Notes: generated by a model not told the origin, from the letters alone. Counted from the stretch's first letter, positions 9,785-20,455 are shown. The stretch is DNA of 64,000 bases from Shewanella pealeana ATCC 700345 (GCF_000018285.1 NC_009901.1:2169001-2233000); one strand, 5' to 3'. Numbers and translations: made by a program.

Positions 9785-10216
9785 ACCCCATTCTCCTTAC
9801 TTCATTCTTATTGAGTGCGGCTTATCAAACGTGAATACTTTACAGTGAATCTAGATCACATTTCAATTTAAATAAGCGTTTAAATTTGTTAGACCATGGT
9901 CTTAAACTGGCTAAAGTGCTTGTGCTAGCAATGGCTTGGCAGATTTTTTTACCAAAAAAACAAAATTTGCATAATGTGATGTTTGTATTTGACATTTCAC
10001 CCACGTATACTTGCCGCAGCTCAGAAGAGCTGCATACATTAGCGAGTAGTTATCACTTTTTTGCATGCTTAATTAGTGGTTGCTAAAACTGTTAAATGTT
10101 TGTTTCAAGTTTTCTTTTGCAAAAGTTCCAAACCGTGATCTGGATCACTGATTGGAATTTAAGCAAAAGCGGTTCATATAACAAAAAATAGCTCAATTGA
10201 GCAGAGTGAGCAGAAC
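9785..10216. promoter_or_regulatory. Divergent gltA / sdhCDAB-sucABCD regulatory region
   Basis: A 432-base region without a convincing gene (one 66-codon frame at 9886-10086 lacks a ribosome site and resembles no family I know). It must carry promoters for gltA (minus) and the sdh-suc genes (plus). A CRP-like palindrome is at 10134-10149. A related imperfect motif, GTGAATCTAGATCACA, lies near gltA at about 9845-9860 but has a seven-base spacer. ArcA sites, expected from E. coli, could not be assigned by eye. Confidence 0.6.
10134..10149. promoter_or_regulatory. CRP-like operator upstream of sdhC
   Basis: GTGATCTGGATCAC is a near-perfect palindrome and fits the CRP core GTGA-N6-TCAC. It lies about 68 bases upstream of the sdhC start, a plausible activator position. 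Inference from pattern only. Confidence 0.55.
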
Positions 10217-10591
10217 GTGAAAAAGCAAAGACCTGTCCATTTAGATCTGCAGACCATACGCTTCCCTGCAACGGCGATCGCGTCCATTCTTCACCGTGTA
10301 TCGGGTGTCATCATGCTGTTTGCCGTCGGTATCCTTATCTGGTTGCTTAATGAATCATTAGCATCAGCCGACAGTTTCGCAGGTGTCCAATCTCTCTTTG
10401 ATAGCTTTATCGTTAAGTTTATCGTCTGGGGAATTCTTACCGCGCTGGGTTATCACTTGATAGTGGGTATTCGCCACTTAGTGATGGATGCTGGCTACTG
10501 GGAAGAACTCTCTTCTGGTATAACTTCGGCTAAAGTCGCTATTGCATTGTCAGTAGTGTTTTCAATCATTGCGGGGATTTGGGTATGGTAA
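10217..10591 (+). CDS. sdhC: Succinate dehydrogenase cytochrome b556 subunit
   Basis: Membrane anchor subunit of complex II that binds heme b and ubiquinone with SdhD. The 124-residue protein has three transmembrane helices and the family signatures [26 protein letters not shown] (near the N-terminus, includes quinone-site Ser/Arg and helix I) and [16 protein letters not shown] (heme-ligand His region). The start is GTG with a weak GAGTGAG ribosome site. First gene of sdhCDAB; its stop overlaps the sdhD start. Confidence 0.95.
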   Translation: MKKQRPVHLDLQTIRFPATAIASILHRVSGVIMLFAVGILIWLLNESLASADSFAGVQSLFDSFIVKFIVWGILTALGYHLIVGIRHLVMDAGYWEELSSGITSAKVAIALSVVFSIIAGIWVW

Positions 10592-10932
10592 CTAACGCAG
10601 CAAGTCTTGGCCGCAGTGGTGTCCATGACTTTATTCTTATACGTGCAAGTGCTGTAGTCCTAGCCTGTTATACCATTTTTTTGGTTGGGTTTATCGCATG
10701 TAGCTCTCCACTAACTTATGACGTATGGCATGGCTTATTTAGCACCTTGCCGATGAAAGTCTTTACACTACTCGCGCTAGTAGCGGTTTTAGTTCATGCC
10801 TGGATTGGAATTTGGCAGGTGCTAACCGATTACGTTAAGTGCGTTGCACTACGTGGTGTACTTCAGTTTGTTTTTGTCATCGCCGCATTCAGCTATTTAG
10901 CTGCAGGCATTTTGATTGTGTGGGGTGTTTAA
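10585..10932 (+). CDS. sdhD: Succinate dehydrogenase hydrophobic membrane anchor subunit
   Basis: Second membrane anchor of complex II. I take the ATG at 10585, which overlaps the sdhC stop by seven bases (TATGGTAA context), rather than a TTG two codons earlier. The 115-residue protein begins [22 protein letters not shown], with the conserved SGVHDF..R motif, and has three transmembrane helices including [15 protein letters not shown], which carries the conserved HA..G..Q.L.DY pattern. sdhA begins directly after the stop. Confidence 0.94.
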   Translation: MVTNAASLGRSGVHDFILIRASAVVLACYTIFLVGFIACSSPLTYDVWHGLFSTLPMKVFTLLALVAVLVHAWIGIWQVLTDYVKCVALRGVLQFVFVIAAFSYLAAGILIVWGV

Positions 10933-12699
10933 GTGGGTATTCCAGTTCGCGAATTTGACGCGGTTGTAATCGGAGCCGGTGGCGCGGGTATGCGTGCCGC
11001 TCTACAGATTTCAAAAGAAGGTAAGAGCTGCGCGCTCTTATCTAAAGTTTTCCCAACTCGTTCTCATACCGTATCTGCACAGGGTGGTATTACCGTAGCA
11101 CTGGGTAATGCACACGAAGATCACTGGGAACAGCACATGTACGATACCGTGAAAGGTTCCGATTTTATCGGTGACCAAGAAGCGATTGAGTTTATGTGTA
11201 AGACAGGGCCTGAAGCGGTAATCGAGCTTGAGCACATGGGTCTACCATTCTCACGTTTCGAAAACGGCAAGATTTACCAGCGTCCTTTCGGTGGTCAGTC
11301 TAAAAACTTCGGTGGTGAGCAAGCGGCGCGTACAGCGGCTGCTGCCGACCGTACAGGTCACGCACTACTACATTGTCTATATCAGCAAAACGTTAAACAT
11401 AAGACTGAAGTCTTTTCTGAGTGGTATGCACTCGACTTAGTCAAAAATGAAGACGGCGTGATTGTGGGTTGTACGGCAATCGAAATTGAAACCGGCGAAA
11501 TTGTTTATTTCAAAGCGAAAGCAACAATCTTGGCAACCGGTGGCGCAGGGCGCATCTACGCTTCAACCACTAACGCTCACATTAACACTGGCGACGGTGT
11601 TGGTATGGCGATGCGTGCCGGCGTTCAGATGCAAGACATGGAAATGTGGCAGTTCCACCCAACGGGTATCGCTGGCGCAGGTGTTTTGGTGACTGAAGGT
11701 TGTCGTGGTGAAGGTGGTTACCTGCTAAACAAAGATGGCGAACGCTTTATGGAGCGCTATGCACCGAATGCGAAAGACTTGGCATCTCGTGATGTAGTCG
11801 CACGTTCTATGATGACTGAAATTCGCGAAGGTCGTGGTCTCGATGGTCCATTAGGTCCGCACTGTCTTCTTAAGCTAGATCACTTAGGTAAAGAAACCCT
11901 AGAAGCGCGCCTTCCAGGTGTTTGTGAATTGTCGCGTACATTCGCGCATATCGATCCCGCCGATGGTCCAATCCCAGTTCTTCCAACTTGTCACTACATG
12001 ATGGGTGGTCTACCTGCAAAAGTGAGTGGTCAGGTTGTACGTCAAAATACAGATGGCAGTGAAGAAGAAATTACCGGTCTATTTGCAGTTGGTGAAATTG
12101 CGTGCGTTTCGGTACACGGAGCGAACCGATTGGGTGGTAACTCATTGTTAGATCTTGTAGTATTTGGTCGAGCAGCGGGTCAACATTTAGGTAAAGCGTT
12201 AGATGAAACGCCTACACCAAAAGAAGCTAGCCAGGCTGATATCGATGCTTCTCTTGCGCGTTTGAACCGCTGGGAAAGCAACAAAGATGGCGAAGACCCT
12301 GCAGTGATCCGTAAAGACCTACAGCTTTGTATGCAGCTGAACTTCTCAGTATTTAGAAGTGGCGATGCGATGGCTGAAGGCCTTAAAGAGCTTAAGGTGA
12401 TCCGTGAACGTTTGGCTAACGCCAAGCTTTCAGATAACTCAACAGAATTTAATACTCAGCGTATTGAGTGTTTAGAGTTAGATAACTTGATGGCAACCGC
12501 AATTGCAACAGCTACGGCGGCCAATTTCCGTACCGAAAGTCGTGGTGCTCACTCTCGTGAAGATTACCTTGAGCGAGATGATGAAAACTGGCTATGTCAT
12601 AGTATCTATGACCCAGTAACCGAGCTAATGACTAAGCGTGATGTGAACATGCAGCCTAAGCTTCGTGACGCATTCCCGCCTATCAAACGTACTTACTAA
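10933..12699 (+). CDS. sdhA: Succinate dehydrogenase flavoprotein subunit
   Basis: Oxidises succinate to fumarate on the cytoplasmic face of the inner membrane and passes electrons to SdhB. It has 588 residues, the normal length. A Rossmann FAD site VIGAGGAGM lies at residues 12-20; His45 in [10 protein letters not shown] is the expected covalent 8-alpha-histidyl FAD attachment. Further motifs are [27 protein letters not shown], the active-site region HYMMGG and the C-terminal [14 protein letters not shown]. The start is GTG, immediately after the sdhD stop. Confidence 0.98.
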   Translation: MGIPVREFDAVVIGAGGAGMRAALQISKEGKSCALLSKVFPTRSHTVSAQGGITVALGNAHEDHWEQHMYDTVKGSDFIGDQEAIEFMCKTGPEAVIELEHMGLPFSRFENGKIYQRPFGGQSKNFGGEQAARTAAAADRTGHALLHCLYQQNVKHKTEVFSEWYALDLVKNEDGVIVGCTAIEIETGEIVYFKAKATILATGGAGRIYASTTNAHINTGDGVGMAMRAGVQMQDMEMWQFHPTGIAGAGVLVTEGCRGEGGYLLNKDGERFMERYAPNAKDLASRDVVARSMMTEIREGRGLDGPLGPHCLLKLDHLGKETLEARLPGVCELSRTFAHIDPADGPIPVLPTCHYMMGGLPAKVSGQVVRQNTDGSEEEITGLFAVGEIACVSVHGANRLGGNSLLDLVVFGRAAGQHLGKALDETPTPKEASQADIDASLARLNRWESNKDGEDPAVIRKDLQLCMQLNFSVFRSGDAMAEGLKELKVIRERLANAKLSDNSTEFNTQRIECLELDNLMATAIATATAANFRTESRGAHSREDYLERDDENWLCHSIYDPVTELMTKRDVNMQPKLRDAFPPIKRTY

Positions 12700-12711
12700 G
12701 GAGAAGCCCCG

Positions 12712-13419
12712 ATGAAATTGGAATTTGCAGTTTATCGCTACAATCCTGATGTAGATACGAAGCCGTATATGAAGGATTACAGCTTAGAAGTGGATGAAGG
12801 TACTGACATGATGGTACTGGATGCACTTTTAAAGCTTAAAGAGCTAGATCCAACACTGGCGTTTAGACGTTCATGCCGTGAAGGTGTATGTGGCAGTGAT
12901 GGTATCAACATGAATGGTAAAAATGGACTCGCGTGTATCACGCCTGTTTCTACCTTCACTGGAAAGAAGATCGAAATCCGTCCGCTACCAGGCATGCCTG
13001 TTGTACGTGATTTGATTGTCGACCTGACTCAGTTCTATACCCAGTATGAAAAGATAAAGCCTTTCTTGATTAACGATGAAAAAACGCCTGCGCGTGAGCA
13101 TCTGCAGTCACCGGAAGATCGTGAGCACTTAGATGGACTCTATGAGTGTATTATGTGCGCATGTTGTTCTACGGCTTGTCCTTCGTTCTGGTGGAACCCA
13201 GATAAGTTCATCGGTCCAAGTGGTTTGCTGCATGCTTACCGTTTCTTGATCGATAGCCGTGATACGGCGACTGAAGAGCGTTTATCTGGACTCGATGATG
13301 CTTACAGCGTGTTCCGCTGCCACGGCATCATGAACTGTGTTGACGTTTGTCCTAAAGGGCTTAATCCGACAAAAGCAATTGGACATATCAAGTCTATGCT
13401 TCTGAAGAGAGCCGTTTAA
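12712..13419 (+). CDS. sdhB: Succinate dehydrogenase iron-sulfur subunit
   Basis: Carries electrons from FAD to quinone through three Fe-S clusters. In 235 residues the N-terminal ferredoxin fold has CREGVCGSDGINMNG with Cys55, Cys60 and Asp63, then a fourth ligand in GLACIT ([2Fe-2S]). The C-terminal domain has CIMCACCSTACPSFWW ([4Fe-4S]) and CHGIMNCVDVCPKGLNP ([3Fe-4S]). AAGGAG precedes the ATG. A terminator follows, so sdhCDAB can end here, with sucA read from a separate promoter or by read-through. Confidence 0.98.
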   Translation: MKLEFAVYRYNPDVDTKPYMKDYSLEVDEGTDMMVLDALLKLKELDPTLAFRRSCREGVCGSDGINMNGKNGLACITPVSTFTGKKIEIRPLPGMPVVRDLIVDLTQFYTQYEKIKPFLINDEKTPAREHLQSPEDREHLDGLYECIMCACCSTACPSFWWNPDKFIGPSGLLHAYRFLIDSRDTATEERLSGLDDAYSVFRCHGIMNCVDVCPKGLNPTKAIGHIKSMLLKRAV

Positions 13420-13458
13420 ATGCAGTACCAAGAGCCGATATTGATATAGCTCTATACG

Positions 13459-13491
13459 AGTCACTTTCCCTGTGGAGAGTGACTCTTTTTT
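13459..13491 (+). terminator. Terminator after sdhB
   Basis: Stem GAGTCACT/AGTGACTC with an 11-base loop followed by six T. It separates sdhCDAB from sucABCD. Confidence 0.85.
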
Positions 13492-13626
13492 GTGTCATGG
13501 AAGACGAATATAACGATAATCTGGAACTCTAGGGGCTACAGAGATTACAGAGAATTTGGGTTAGCTCAAACTATCTGTATTTATGACTTTGGCTAAGCAC
13601 GTGTATACAGTTTGAAAGGAATAGAA

Positions 13627-16449
13627 ATGCACCAAGGCATCATGAAAGCCTGGCTCGAATCGTCTCATCTCAATGGTGCGAACTCGACCTATGTAGAAGA
13701 GATGTATGAAGCCTATCAAGAAGACCCGCTGTCGGTAACAGAAGACTGGCGTGTCGTGTTTGATAACCTCCCTCTAGTTAATGGCGCATCGGCTGATGCA
13801 CCAGAAGCTGCCCACTCTAAAGTACGTGACTATTTTCGTAGTCTTGCATTAGAAGGACGTCAGAAAGGTTCACCTAAGGTGACCGACCATGAAGTCGATG
13901 CAAAACAAGTTAAAGTCCTACAGTTAATTAACGCTCACCGTTTCCGCGGTCATCAGAATGCCAATTTAGATCCGCTTGATATTTGGAAGCGTGACAAGGT
14001 ATCTGAGTTAGACCCAGCATTTCATGGCTTAGATAGCGATGATATGCAGCGTCAATTTAACACGGGTTCATTTGCTCATGGTGGCGAAACCATGAAGCTG
14101 GTGGACTTAGTTAAAGCACTTAAGGCCACTTACTGTGGTTCTATCGGTGCAGAGTATATGCACATTACTGATACCGATGAGAAACGCTGGCTCCAGCAAC
14201 GTCTCGAACCTTCTCTCGGTGCTGCAAATTACTCAAAAGAAGATAAGACTCGAATTCTTGAAGGACTCAACGCCGCTGAAGGTATGGAAAAATACCTAGG
14301 TGCTAAGTTCCCAGGGGCAAAGCGCTTCTCATTAGAAGGCGGCGATGCACTCGTTCCTATGATGCGCGAAATCATTTATCGCGCTGGCGATGCGGGTACC
14401 AAAGAAGTGGTTATTGGTATGGCGCACCGTGGTCGTTTGAACGTACTGGTAAATATTCTTGGTAAGAAGCCATCAGAATTGTTTGACGAATTCGCTGGTA
14501 AGCACAGCGACGAGCTAAATGGCTCGGGTGACGTTAAGTATCACCAAGGATTTTCGTCAGATTTTGAAACACCAGGTGGCAACGTTCACCTTGCACTGGC
14601 CTTTAACCCATCTCATCTAGAAATTGTTAATCCTGTGGTTATTGGCTCTGTTCGTGCTCGACTTGACCGTCGTGGTTGCGATACGGGTTTGCAAGTGATG
14701 CCAATCACTATTCACGGTGACTCTGCTATTACAGGTCAGGGTATTGTGCAAGAAACCTTTAACATGTCACAAACCCGTGGCTTTAAGGTTGGCGGTAGTA
14801 TCCGCATCGTAGTCAATAACCAAGTGGGTTTCACCACGAACTTAACTGAAGACGTACGTTCTACTGAGTACTGCACCGATATCGCTAAAATGGTTCAGGC
14901 ACCGATTTTCCACGTTAATGCCGATGACCCTGAAGCCGTCGCGTTTGTTTCGCAACTTGCGGTTGATTATCGTAACGAGTTCAAGCGTGATGTGGTTATC
15001 GATCTGGTTTGTTATCGCCGTCATGGCCATAACGAAGCCGATGAGCCAAGTGCCACTCAGCCATTGATGTACGCCAAGATCAAGAAACATCCAACACCAA
15101 GAAAGATTTATGCCGACAGACTGATTGCTGAAAATGCGCTTGGTAGCGATGAAGTCACATCTATGGTGAACGATTACCGTGATGCACTCGATGGCGGTGA
15201 TTGTGTCGTTAAAGAATGGCGACCAATGACCTTACACTCGGTCGACTGGAGCCCTTATATTGGGGCCGATTGGAATGATGCATACGATGCACAGATGTCA
15301 ATTGAGCGCATCAAAAATCTGGCTGATAAAATCAGTTATGTGCCTGAAAGCCATAAGCTGCAATCACGCGTTGCAAAAATCTACAAAGATCGTCTCGCGA
15401 TGGCATCTGGCGAGAAACTGCTAGATTGGGGCTTTGCCGAGACATTGGCTTATGCATCGATTCTTGAAGACAAGAAGCGCATTCGTATAACCGGTCAAGA
15501 CTCAGGCCGTGGTACTTTCTTCCATCGCCACGCTGTGCTGCATAACCAAAATGATGCAACGGCTTATATGCCGCTGCGTAATATTGCAGATGAGCAAGGA
15601 CCAATAGATATTACCGACTCGGTATTATCTGAAGCGTCGGTACTGGCATTTGAATATGGCTATGCGACTGCTGAACCAGGCGGCTTAACGCTTTGGGAAG
15701 CGCAGTTTGGTGATTTTGCTAACTGTGCCCAAGTGGTTATTGACCAGTTCCTATCATCCGGTGAGCAGAAGTGGGGCCGTTTATGTGGTCTAACTATGTT
15801 GCTACCACATGGTTATGAAGGCCAAGGTCCAGAGCACTCGAGTGCCCGTTTAGAACGCTTCCTACAGCTTTGTGCTAATCACAACATGCAAGTGTGTGTA
15901 CCATCGACTCCAGCTCAGGTTTACCACATGTTGCGTCGCCAGGTTGTGCGCCCAATGCGCCGCCCGCTTGTGGTTATGTCACCTAAGTCTTTACTGCGTC
16001 ATCCATTAGCCGTATCAAGTCTGGAGGAGCTCGCTGAAGGCTCGTTCCAGAATATCATCGGCGAGATTGATGAATTAAATGCAAGTAAAGTCGATAGAGT
16101 CGTATTCTGTAGCGGAAAGGTTTATTTTGAGCTACTCGAGCGTCGCCGTAAAGAAGGCTTAGACAATGTTGCGCTAATTCGTGTTGAACAGCTGTACCCG
16201 TTCCCACACGAAGAAGCGGCAGCCGTTCTTGCCGAATATAGCCATGTTAAAGATTTCGTTTGGTGCCAAGAAGAGCCGCAAAACCAAGGTGCTTGGTATT
16301 GCAGTCAGCACCATTTCTGGAGCGTCATCCCGCAAGGAGCTCAATTGAGCTACGCCGGTCGTGAAGCGTCAGCTGCGCCAGCATGTGGTTATCCTGCATT
16401 GCATGCTCAGCAACAAGAATCATTAATCAGCAGTGCGTTGAAACTGTAG
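13627..16449 (+). CDS. sucA: 2-oxoglutarate dehydrogenase E1 component
   Basis: Thiamine-diphosphate-dependent decarboxylase that converts 2-oxoglutarate and succinylates the lipoyl group of SucB. I start at the ATG at 13627 (AAGGA seven bases before it), giving 940 residues and the N-terminus MHQGIMKAWLESSHLNGA, which matches the family; a TTG five codons earlier is less likely. Visible landmarks are the N-terminal peptide LKAWLDSS-like segment, GMAHRGRLNVLVNILGK (residues about 260-276), HGDSAITGQGIVQETFN in the ThDP/Mg region, and the C-terminal pyrimidine-binding-domain pieces GQDSGRGTFFHRHAVLH and GYEGQGPEHSSARLERFLQL. Confidence 0.98.
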   Translation: MHQGIMKAWLESSHLNGANSTYVEEMYEAYQEDPLSVTEDWRVVFDNLPLVNGASADAPEAAHSKVRDYFRSLALEGRQKGSPKVTDHEVDAKQVKVLQLINAHRFRGHQNANLDPLDIWKRDKVSELDPAFHGLDSDDMQRQFNTGSFAHGGETMKLVDLVKALKATYCGSIGAEYMHITDTDEKRWLQQRLEPSLGAANYSKEDKTRILEGLNAAEGMEKYLGAKFPGAKRFSLEGGDALVPMMREIIYRAGDAGTKEVVIGMAHRGRLNVLVNILGKKPSELFDEFAGKHSDELNGSGDVKYHQGFSSDFETPGGNVHLALAFNPSHLEIVNPVVIGSVRARLDRRGCDTGLQVMPITIHGDSAITGQGIVQETFNMSQTRGFKVGGSIRIVVNNQVGFTTNLTEDVRSTEYCTDIAKMVQAPIFHVNADDPEAVAFVSQLAVDYRNEFKRDVVIDLVCYRRHGHNEADEPSATQPLMYAKIKKHPTPRKIYADRLIAENALGSDEVTSMVNDYRDALDGGDCVVKEWRPMTLHSVDWSPYIGADWNDAYDAQMSIERIKNLADKISYVPESHKLQSRVAKIYKDRLAMASGEKLLDWGFAETLAYASILEDKKRIRITGQDSGRGTFFHRHAVLHNQNDATAYMPLRNIADEQGPIDITDSVLSEASVLAFEYGYATAEPGGLTLWEAQFGDFANCAQVVIDQFLSSGEQKWGRLCGLTMLLPHGYEGQGPEHSSARLERFLQLCANHNMQVCVPSTPAQVYHMLRRQVVRPMRRPLVVMSPKSLLRHPLAVSSLEELAEGSFQNIIGEIDELNASKVDRVVFCSGKVYFELLERRRKEGLDNVALIRVEQLYPFPHEEAAAVLAEYSHVKDFVWCQEEPQNQGAWYCSQHHFWSVIPQGAQLSYAGREASAAPACGYPALHAQQQESLISSALKL

Positions 16450-16481
16450 TAATAGACATTATATAAAAAGGATCGTAATCC

Positions 16482-17678
16482 ATGAGTATCGAAATTAAGG
16501 TACCCGTTCTGCCAGAATCAGTTGCAGATGCAACCATTGCTACTTGGCATGTTCAAGCTGGCGAGCAAGTTTCTCGTGATCAAATCCTTGTTGATATTGA
16601 AACTGATAAAGTCGTACTTGAAGTTGTTGCACCAGAAGATGGACAAGTTGCTGAGTTTCTAGCTCAGGAAGGTGACACAGTTCTTGGTGAAGCAGTGATT
16701 GCTAGCTTTATTGCTGGCGCAGTTGCAGGTCAAGAAGTCACTAAAGCCCAAGCGGAAGCGGCAACGCCTGCAAGCGATGCATCTGACGAGTCAAACGACG
16801 CACTAAGCCCTTCAGTTCGCCGTCTTATCGCAGAGCATAATGTTGATGCCAATGCGATTAATGGCACGGGTGTTGGCGGACGCATCACTAAAGAAGACGT
16901 TGAAGCGTTCGTTAAGAACAAGCCTGCAGCAGCGCCAGCAAGTGCTTCAGCACCTGCTGCAGTGGCGCCATTAGCCGAGCGTAGCGAAAAGCGTGTGCCT
17001 ATGACACGTCTTCGTAAAACGATTGCTAATCGTCTGCTTGAAGCAAAAAACTCTACGGCTATGCTAACAACGTTTAACGAAGTTAACATGAAGCCAATTA
17101 TGGATATCCGTAAGCAATATCAAGAGGTTTTTGAGAAGCGCCACGGTATTCGTCTAGGTTTCATGTCTTTCTATGTTAAGGCTGTTACTGAAGCGCTTAA
17201 GCGTTTCCCTGAAGTGAATGCATCAATCGATGGTGATGACATTGTTTATCACAACTACTTTGATATCAGCATCGCAGTGTCGACTCCTCGTGGCCTAGTG
17301 ACACCAGTTTTGCGTGACACTGACAAGATGAGCCTTGCCGATATCGAGCGTAATGTTCGTGAACTAGCCATTAAAGGTCGTGACGGTAAGTTAACTGTTG
17401 ATGACATGACTGGCGGTAACTTCACCGTGACTAACGGTGGTGTATTTGGCTCATTGATGTCAACGCCAATTTTGAATTTGCCACAGAGTGCGATCTTAGG
17501 CATGCATGCCATCAAAGATCGCCCTATGGCAGTAAATGGTCAGGTTGAAATCCTGCCTATGATGTACCTCGCACTTTCTTACGATCACCGTATTGTAGAT
17601 GGACGTGAATCAGTTGGTTACTTGGTTGCTATTAAAGACTTCCTTGAAGATCCAACTCGTCTGCTTCTTGACCTATAA
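16482..17678 (+). CDS. sucB: 2-oxoglutarate dehydrogenase E2, dihydrolipoyllysine succinyltransferase
   Basis: Transfers the succinyl group to CoA in the cytoplasmic 2-oxoglutarate dehydrogenase complex. The 398 residues show a single lipoyl domain with Lys43 in [11 protein letters not shown], a peripheral subunit-binding domain near residues 107-140 ([14 protein letters not shown]...GRITKEDV) after an alanine-rich linker, and an acyltransferase core ending in [16 protein letters not shown] with catalytic His369 and Asp373. It follows sucA by 32 bases with an AAGGA ribosome site. Confidence 0.98.
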   Translation: MSIEIKVPVLPESVADATIATWHVQAGEQVSRDQILVDIETDKVVLEVVAPEDGQVAEFLAQEGDTVLGEAVIASFIAGAVAGQEVTKAQAEAATPASDASDESNDALSPSVRRLIAEHNVDANAINGTGVGGRITKEDVEAFVKNKPAAAPASASAPAAVAPLAERSEKRVPMTRLRKTIANRLLEAKNSTAMLTTFNEVNMKPIMDIRKQYQEVFEKRHGIRLGFMSFYVKAVTEALKRFPEVNASIDGDDIVYHNYFDISIAVSTPRGLVTPVLRDTDKMSLADIERNVRELAIKGRDGKLTVDDMTGGNFTVTNGGVFGSLMSTPILNLPQSAILGMHAIKDRPMAVNGQVEILPMMYLALSYDHRIVDGRESVGYLVAIKDFLEDPTRLLLDL

Positions 17679-17698
17679 GTCAAGACAGACAATACCCT

Positions 17699-17722
17699 AG
17701 CTGCGGGCCCGTTTGGGCCTGC
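17699..17722 (+). other. Intercistronic hairpin between sucB and sucC
   Basis: GC-rich inverted repeat GCGGGCCC-GTTT-GGGCCTGC lying 20 bases after the sucB stop, without a T-run. More likely an mRNA stability or processing element than a terminator, because sucCD follow closely. Confidence 0.5.
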
Positions 17723-17756
17723 TGAAATACATAAGAAGTATAATGGATAGATCATC

Positions 17757-18923
17757 ATGAATTTGCATGAATATCAGGCAAAAGCCCTATTTGCCGAATA
17801 TGGTTTACCAGTGTCAGAAGGTTTTGCATGTGATACTGCCCAAGAAGCAGTTGAAGCAGCAGGCCATATTGGCGGTGATATGTGGGTTGTTAAGTGTCAA
17901 GTACACGCTGGCGGCCGTGGTAAAGCGGGTGGCGTTAAAGTCACTGGCGACAAAGAAGAGATCAGAGCATTTGCTGAGCATTGGTTAGGTAAGAACCTTG
18001 TTACTTATCAGACTGATGAGAAAGGTCAGCCAGTTGCTAAAATTTTAGTAGAAAGCTGTACTGATATCGCAAATGAATTGTACCTAGGTGCAGTAGTCGA
18101 TCGCTCAACACGTCGCGTTGTGTTTATGGCATCGACTGAAGGCGGTGTGGAAATTGAAACTGTGGCCGAAGAAACGCCAGAGTTGATCCACAAAGCTATC
18201 ATCGATCCGCTTACAGGCCCTCAGCCATACCAAGCTCGCGATCTTGGCTTCAAGTTAGGTCTTAACCCAACACAAATGAAGCAATTCACTAAAGTCTTTA
18301 TGGGCTTAGCGAAAATGTTTGAAGATCATGATTTTGCTCTACTTGAAATCAACCCACTTGTTATCACTGACGAAGGCAACATTCACTGTCTTGATGGCAA
18401 GATTGGTATCGATGGCAACGCTTTATTCCGTCAGCCTAAGATCCGTGATATGCACGATCCATCACAAGATGATGCTCGTGAAGCGCACGCGGCTAAGTTC
18501 GAGCTTAACTATGTAGCACTAGACGGAAACGTTGGCTGCATGGTGAATGGTGCAGGCCTAGCGATGGGCACTATGGATATCGTTAACCTACACGGTGGCA
18601 AGCCAGCTAACTTCTTAGACGTTGGTGGTGGAGCAACTAAAGAGCGAGTAGCTGAAGCATTCAAGATCATCTTGTCTGATTCAAACGTTAAAGCGGTTCT
18701 TGTGAACATCTTTGGTGGCATCGTTCGTTGTGACATGATTGCTGAAGGTATCATCGGTGCAGTTAAAGAAGTGGGTGTTGAAGTACCAGTTGTTGTTCGT
18801 CTTGAAGGTACTAACGCCGACCTAGGTCGTGAAGTTCTAGCTAACTCTGACCTTGATATCATCGCTGCTACAAGTCTAACTGACGCGGCTGAGCAAGTAG
18901 TTAAAGCTGCGGAGGGCAAATAA
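17757..18923 (+). CDS. sucC: Succinyl-CoA synthetase beta subunit (ADP-forming)
   Basis: Grasp-domain subunit that binds nucleotide and succinate and, with SucD, makes ATP and succinate from succinyl-CoA. The 388 residues are the family length: [19 protein letters not shown] at the N-terminus, ATP-grasp elements [17 protein letters not shown], then LEINPLVIT and [13 protein letters not shown], and the C-terminal phosphohistidine-interacting segment [16 protein letters not shown]. Its final A is shared with the sucD start (TAATG), a one-base overlap that suggests coupled translation. Confidence 0.98.
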   Translation: MNLHEYQAKALFAEYGLPVSEGFACDTAQEAVEAAGHIGGDMWVVKCQVHAGGRGKAGGVKVTGDKEEIRAFAEHWLGKNLVTYQTDEKGQPVAKILVESCTDIANELYLGAVVDRSTRRVVFMASTEGGVEIETVAEETPELIHKAIIDPLTGPQPYQARDLGFKLGLNPTQMKQFTKVFMGLAKMFEDHDFALLEINPLVITDEGNIHCLDGKIGIDGNALFRQPKIRDMHDPSQDDAREAHAAKFELNYVALDGNVGCMVNGAGLAMGTMDIVNLHGGKPANFLDVGGGATKERVAEAFKIILSDSNVKAVLVNIFGGIVRCDMIAEGIIGAVKEVGVEVPVVVRLEGTNADLGREVLANSDLDIIAATSLTDAAEQVVKAAEGK

Positions 18924-19795
18924 TGTCTGTATTAATTAACAAAGATACCAAAGTTATCTGTCAAGGTTTCACTGGCGGTCAAGGTACGTTCCACTCTGAG
19001 CAAGCTATCGCTTATGGCACAAAGATGGTCGGTGGTGTGTCTCCAGGAAAAGGCGGTCAAATCCACTTAGGTCTTCCAGTATTCAATACTGTTAAAGACG
19101 CTGTGGAAGTGACAGGTGCAACGGCTTCAGTTATCTACGTTCCAGCACCTTTCTGTAAAGATGCAATCCTAGAAGCAATCGACGGTGGCATCGAGCTAAT
19201 CGTTTGTATTACTGAAGGGATCCCAACGTTAGATATGCTTCAAGTTAAAGTTAAGCTTGAAGAAACTGGCGTTCGCATGATTGGTCCAAACTGCCCAGGT
19301 GTTATTACTCCTGGTGAGTGTAAGATTGGTATCATGCCTGGTCACATCCACAAGCCAGGTAAAGTCGGCATTGTTTCTCGCTCTGGTACATTAACCTACG
19401 AAGCGGTTAAGCAAACTACTGATGAAGGTTTTGGCCAATCAACTTGTGTCGGTATTGGTGGAGACCCAATTCCAGGTACTAACTTCATCGACGTATTGGA
19501 AATGTTCCAAAACGATCCACTTACTGAAGCAATCGTGATGATTGGTGAAATTGGTGGTACTGCTGAAGAAGAAGCGGCTGAATACATCAAGGCTAACGTC
19601 ACTAAGCCTGTAGTTTCATACATTGCCGGTGTGACTGCACCAGAAGGCAAGCGTATGGGTCATGCTGGCGCAATTATCGCTGGCGGTAAGGGTACGGCAG
19701 AAGACAAGTTTGCAGCTCTTGAAGCTGCAGGCGTTACGACAGTACGTTCACTTGCTGACATCGGTAAGGCATTACGCACTAAGACTGGTTGGTAA
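18923..19795 (+). CDS. sucD: Succinyl-CoA synthetase alpha subunit
   Basis: CoA-binding and phosphorylated subunit of succinyl-CoA synthetase. The 290 residues contain the CoA-binding N-terminal domain ([17 protein letters not shown]), the GPNCPGVI motif and the phospho-acceptor His247 in [16 protein letters not shown] near the C-terminus. It overlaps sucC by one base and is followed by a strong terminator, closing the sdh-suc block. Confidence 0.98.
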   Translation: MSVLINKDTKVICQGFTGGQGTFHSEQAIAYGTKMVGGVSPGKGGQIHLGLPVFNTVKDAVEVTGATASVIYVPAPFCKDAILEAIDGGIELIVCITEGIPTLDMLQVKVKLEETGVRMIGPNCPGVITPGECKIGIMPGHIHKPGKVGIVSRSGTLTYEAVKQTTDEGFGQSTCVGIGGDPIPGTNFIDVLEMFQNDPLTEAIVMIGEIGGTAEEEAAEYIKANVTKPVVSYIAGVTAPEGKRMGHAGAIIAGGKGTAEDKFAALEAAGVTTVRSLADIGKALRTKTGW

Positions 19796-19811
19796 ACACT
19801 AATTAGTTATT

Positions 19812-19837
19812 AAAAGGCGCCTAGAGCGCCTTTTTTA
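19812..19837 (+). terminator. Terminator after sucD
   Basis: AAAAGGCGC-CTAGA-GCGCCTTTTTT: a five-base GC core extended by A/T pairs and followed by a T-run, 17 bases after the stop codon. Confidence 0.9.
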
Positions 19838-20050
19838 TTGCCTAAAAAGAAGGTGTTCCTACGTATTTAATCATACTGGTATAAGTCTATTTTTGAGATT
19901 TTGGAGATCTGTTTTTAGAGTTTAATTTGGTGTATTTTTAGTTTTCTAGAACTTTTGGTGATAAAAACGCAATATTTGGTCAAAAAAATGGCGGACTTAA
20001 GCCAATCTGTTATACCTAATTTATCTATTGGGAGCTTGCAGGTAACATTT

Positions 20051-20359
20051 ATGTCTATGGTCAGTGCAAAAGAGTTTTCCGATTGGTTAAGGCTGAGATT
20101 TGGCAGTCTTAAAGAGGGCGTTTCCCTTACGCGTAGTGACATTAACCAGTTAACTGGTCGGCAAAATTTCTCATCTGACTTTGTGAATGATATTCACTTT
20201 GAGCTAATGCGCCACGGTTTAGCGTTCGTCACAGATACCTCTAGAGAAGAGTTTTACTTGGTGCCGATCAACAAGCAGTCTTGGCGTGAGCAGTTAGAGC
20301 AGCAATTCGAAAAAGAAATTTTCTGCAATATTATCCCACTTAATATCTCCAGTAAGTAA
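20051..20359 (+). CDS. Conserved hypothetical protein
   Basis: I do not recognise a family. The frame is open from 19955, but the part before 20051 overlaps a promoter-like stretch; the ATG at 20051 has AGGT about nine bases upstream and is my preferred start (102 residues, MSMVSAKEFSDWLRLRFGSL), with an ATG at 20057 possible. The protein is soluble, with no signal or membrane segment, and looks like a small winged-helix-type fold in parts (LTRSDINQLTGRQNFSSDFVNDIHFELMRHG), although that is only an impression. It stands alone between the sucD terminator and a MITE-like element. I recall a small unknown gene at this place in other shewanellae. Confidence 0.6.
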   Translation: MSMVSAKEFSDWLRLRFGSLKEGVSLTRSDINQLTGRQNFSSDFVNDIHFELMRHGLAFVTDTSREEFYLVPINKQSWREQLEQQFEKEIFCNIIPLNISSK

Positions 20360-20376
20360 GGGCTCGTGGAGCCCCT

Positions 20377-20404
20377 ATCCATTTCGCATTTCCGCGAAAT
20401 GGAT
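20377..20404. repeat. Perfect hairpin downstream of the unknown gene
   Basis: Eleven-base-pair perfect inverted repeat ATCCATTTCGC / GCGAAATGGAT with loop ATTTCC, located 17 bases after the stop at 20359, preceded by a second small hairpin GGCTCGTGGAGCC. No T-run follows, so a classical terminator is unlikely. Confidence 0.6.
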
Positions 20405-20455
20405 GGCTAATCGAAAAAATCGGCTACCCGAAAGACTTTGCTTTGGCATTGATTT

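Noticed and set aside
9845..9860. CRP-like motif near gltA
   Set aside because: GTGA and TCAC are seven bases apart instead of six, so I did not call it an operator.
9886..10086. 66-codon open frame in the gltA-sdhC regulatory region
   Set aside because: No ribosome site, no recognisable family, and it covers the region that must hold promoters for both gene sets.
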